This document shows, in pieces, positions 6,973 through 7,961 of a stretch of 7,961 nt of DNA (position 1 is the first letter of the stretch; each line of letters opens with the position of its first letter). Made by a program: the position numbers and the translations under genes. The notes beneath the pieces were generated by a model. The model ran no database searches. It saw only the letters and a program-made list of their open reading frames with translations, and was not told the origin of the DNA. Origin of the DNA: an uncultured Actinomycetes bacterium (GTDB taxonomy: Bacteria > Actinomycetota > Actinomycetes > S36-B12); assembly GCA_937876275.1 (NCBI GenBank), contig CALFIA010000019.1, positions 1 to 7,961 of the forward strand. The letters run 5' to 3'.

Positions 6973-7290
6973 GTGGTGTACGCGATCGTGCGCGCAGGCG
7001 GCCGTCAGGAGAAGGTTGCCGTGGGCGATGTTGTGGTCCTCGACCGTGTGTCGGGTGAGCCGGGCAACGCGGTGTCCCTGCCCGTTCTCCTCCTCGTCGA
7101 TGGTGCGAACGTCACCTCCGATGCGGCTGTGCTGGCGAAGTCGACCGTGACCGCGGAGATCGTTGATCACCACCGCGGCCCGAAGATCGACATCCTCAAG
7201 TACAAGAACAAGACCGGCTACCGCCGTCGCCAGGGTTACCGCTCTGAGCTGACCAAGGTCAAGATCACCACCATCACCCCCGGGAAGTGA
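6973..7290 (+). CDS. rplU: 50S ribosomal protein L21
   Basis: A 105-residue L21, a 23S rRNA-binding protein of the large subunit. The whole family pattern is present: YAIVRAGGRQEKVAVGDVVV at the N-terminus, the central LPVLLLVDG, and the signature KNKTGYRRRQG at residues 78-88. Two adjacent GTG codons (6973 and 6976) can start it. The first gives MVYAIVRAGG, a form I know from many actinobacterial L21 proteins; the second gives the shorter MYAIV form. Purine-rich AAAGG (6959-6963) and AGGA (6965-6968) serve either start. rpmA follows after a four-base gap, so the two are co-transcribed in the usual rplU-rpmA unit. Confidence 0.97.
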   Translation: MVYAIVRAGGRQEKVAVGDVVVLDRVSGEPGNAVSLPVLLLVDGANVTSDAAVLAKSTVTAEIVDHHRGPKIDILKYKNKTGYRRRQGYRSELTKVKITTITPGK

Positions 7291-7294
7291 AGTA

Positions 7295-7546
7295 ATGGCA
7301 CATAAGAAGGGTGCGTCCAGCACCAGAAACGGTCGCGACTCCAACGCGCAGCGCCTCGGCGTAAAGCGCTTTGGTGGCCAGAGCGTCAATGCCGGCGAGA
7401 TCATCGTGCGCCAGCGCGGCACTCACTTCCACCCGGGTAACAATGTTGGCCGCGGCAAGGACGACACCCTGTTCGCCCTGTCGGCCGGCGTCGTCGAGTT
7501 CGGCGTTGCCCGCGGTCGTCGCGTCGTCAACATCCTCGCGGGCTGA
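7295..7546 (+). CDS. rpmA: 50S ribosomal protein L27
   Basis: An 83-residue L27, located at the peptidyl-transferase centre, where its N-terminal tail reaches the tRNA ends. The tail AHKKGASSTRNGRDS and the block NAQRLGVKRFGGQ, then RQRGTHFHPGNNVGRGKDDTLFA, are the family signature at full length. It starts with the direct MAHKKG form and lacks the cleavable N-terminal extension found in Firmicutes L27, so no processing protease is needed. GGGAAG at 7282-7287 inside the rplU end provides the ribosome binding site seven bases before the ATG. A strong terminator follows 26 bases after the stop and closes the unit. Confidence 0.97.
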   Translation: MAHKKGASSTRNGRDSNAQRLGVKRFGGQSVNAGEIIVRQRGTHFHPGNNVGRGKDDTLFALSAGVVEFGVARGRRVVNILAG

Positions 7547-7572
7547 ACCACCGCGACACACTCATGACAGCG

Positions 7573-7605
7573 AGGCGGGCCCGTGGGGCCCGCCTTTCTG
7601 CTTTT
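7573..7605 (+). terminator. Rho-independent terminator after rpmA
   Basis: AGGCGGGCCC (7573-7582) and GGGCCCGCCT (7586-7595) form a perfect ten-pair GC-rich stem with a GTG loop, followed by a T-rich tail TTCTGCTTTT (7596-7605). It is the clearest intrinsic terminator in the window and separates the L21-L27 transcript from obgE. Confidence 0.9.
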
Positions 7606-7634
7606 CACCGTAAGTTCTGAGCTGTATCAGCAAA

Positions 7635-7639
7635 GGGAG
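7635..7639 (+). promoter_or_regulatory. Ribosome binding site of obgE
   Basis: GGGAG within AAAGGGAGT lies six bases before the GTG at 7646. It decides the choice of this GTG, which also gives the expected Obg N-terminus. Confidence 0.7.
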
Positions 7640-7645
7640 TAACCA

Positions 7646-7943
7646 GTGACCAGCTTCGTCGACAACGTCGTCGTGCACGCGCACGCCGGCGATGGCGGGC
7701 ATGGCTGTGCATCGGTGCTCCGTGAGAAGTTCAAGCCCCTCGGTGGCCCCGATGGCGGCAACGGTGGCCGCGGTGGCGATGTCATTCTCGAAGTCGACCC
7801 GAACACCACGACGCTGCTTGATCTGCATCATCACCCGCACATGAAGGCCGGTAACGGTAAGCCCGGTGCCGGTAATCACCGCAGCGGTGCGGTGGCCGAC
7901 GATGTCGTCATTCCCGTGCCCTCGGGCACGGTCGTCACGACCA
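7646..7943 (+). CDS. obgE: GTPase ObgE/CgtA, N-terminal part, truncated by contig end
   Basis: The first 99 residues of the Obg GTPase, which binds the 50S subunit during assembly and links it to growth and stress signalling. Only part of the N-terminal glycine-rich Obg domain is present: SFVDNVVVHAHAGDGGHG, then LREKFKPLGGPDGGNGGRGG near residues 25-44, KAGNGKPGAGNHRSG and the strand VVIPVPSGTVV. The GTP-binding domain with its G1-G5 motifs lies beyond the end, so nucleotide binding cannot be checked. GTG start with a good Shine-Dalgarno. The rplU-rpmA-obgE order is very widely conserved. Genomic sequence stops at about 7943; the frame stays open to 7961, but those last codons are adapter sequence and should not be translated. 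Confidence 0.95.
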
Positions 7944-7961
7944 AGATCGGAAGAGCGTCGT
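7944..7961. other. Illumina TruSeq adapter remnant at contig end (not genomic)
   Basis: The last 18 bases, AGATCGGAAGAGCGTCGT, are identical to the start of the Illumina TruSeq adapter read-through sequence. The obgE homology breaks at the same place: after GTVVTT the translation becomes KIGRAS, which is not an Obg sequence I recognise. An 18-base exact match at the extreme end is very unlikely by chance, so this is untrimmed adapter carried into the assembly. Confidence 0.96.

Noticed and set aside
7602..7630. TTTTCA and TATCAG with a 17-base spacer as an obgE promoter
   Set aside because: Each hexamer matches only four of six positions, the first lies in the terminator T-tail, and the predicted start would fall inside the ribosome binding site.

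Overview
The window is one end of a contig from a GC-rich bacterium, almost certainly of the Actinomycetota. The gene order (cell-elongation PBP, rodA, TIGR03960 radical SAM protein, TIGR03936 partner, rne/rng, rplU, rpmA, obgE) is the conserved arrangement I know from Streptomyces and relatives. GTG starts, a long charged N-terminal extension on the RNase E-type enzyme, and an L21 beginning MVYAIVRAGG fit the same group. I cannot place it below phylum from this sequence. All genes are on the + strand.

Left block (1-1505): the 3' end of a class B penicillin-binding protein, probably PBP2/mrdA, carrying its KTG motif and cut by the window start. It overlaps rodA by the ATGA junction. Together they encode the transpeptidase and the SEDS glycosyltransferase that build side-wall peptidoglycan.

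Middle block (1560-4321): a 660-residue radical SAM protein with a B12-binding-like N-terminal region, then, through a second ATGA overlap, its small TIGR03936/DUF2344 partner. The pair is widely conserved but I know of no proven function. It is the best candidate here for undescribed biology, though the genes themselves are not new.

Right block (4460-7943): an RNase E/G-family ribonuclease with an approximately 300-residue disordered, charge-patterned N-terminal extension; ribosomal proteins L21 and L27; a strong rho-independent terminator; and the 5' end of the ribosome-assembly GTPase gene obgE. This half concerns RNA processing and the large ribosomal subunit. The intergenic gaps before rne and rplU hold inverted repeats that could be leader structures.

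The last 18 bases (7944-7961) are not genomic. They match the start of an Illumina TruSeq adapter, so obgE is truncated by the contig end and its last apparent residues are artefactual. No mobile element, CRISPR array, tRNA or rRNA was seen. Apart from the adapter, this is a conserved housekeeping region with a few sites worth testing.
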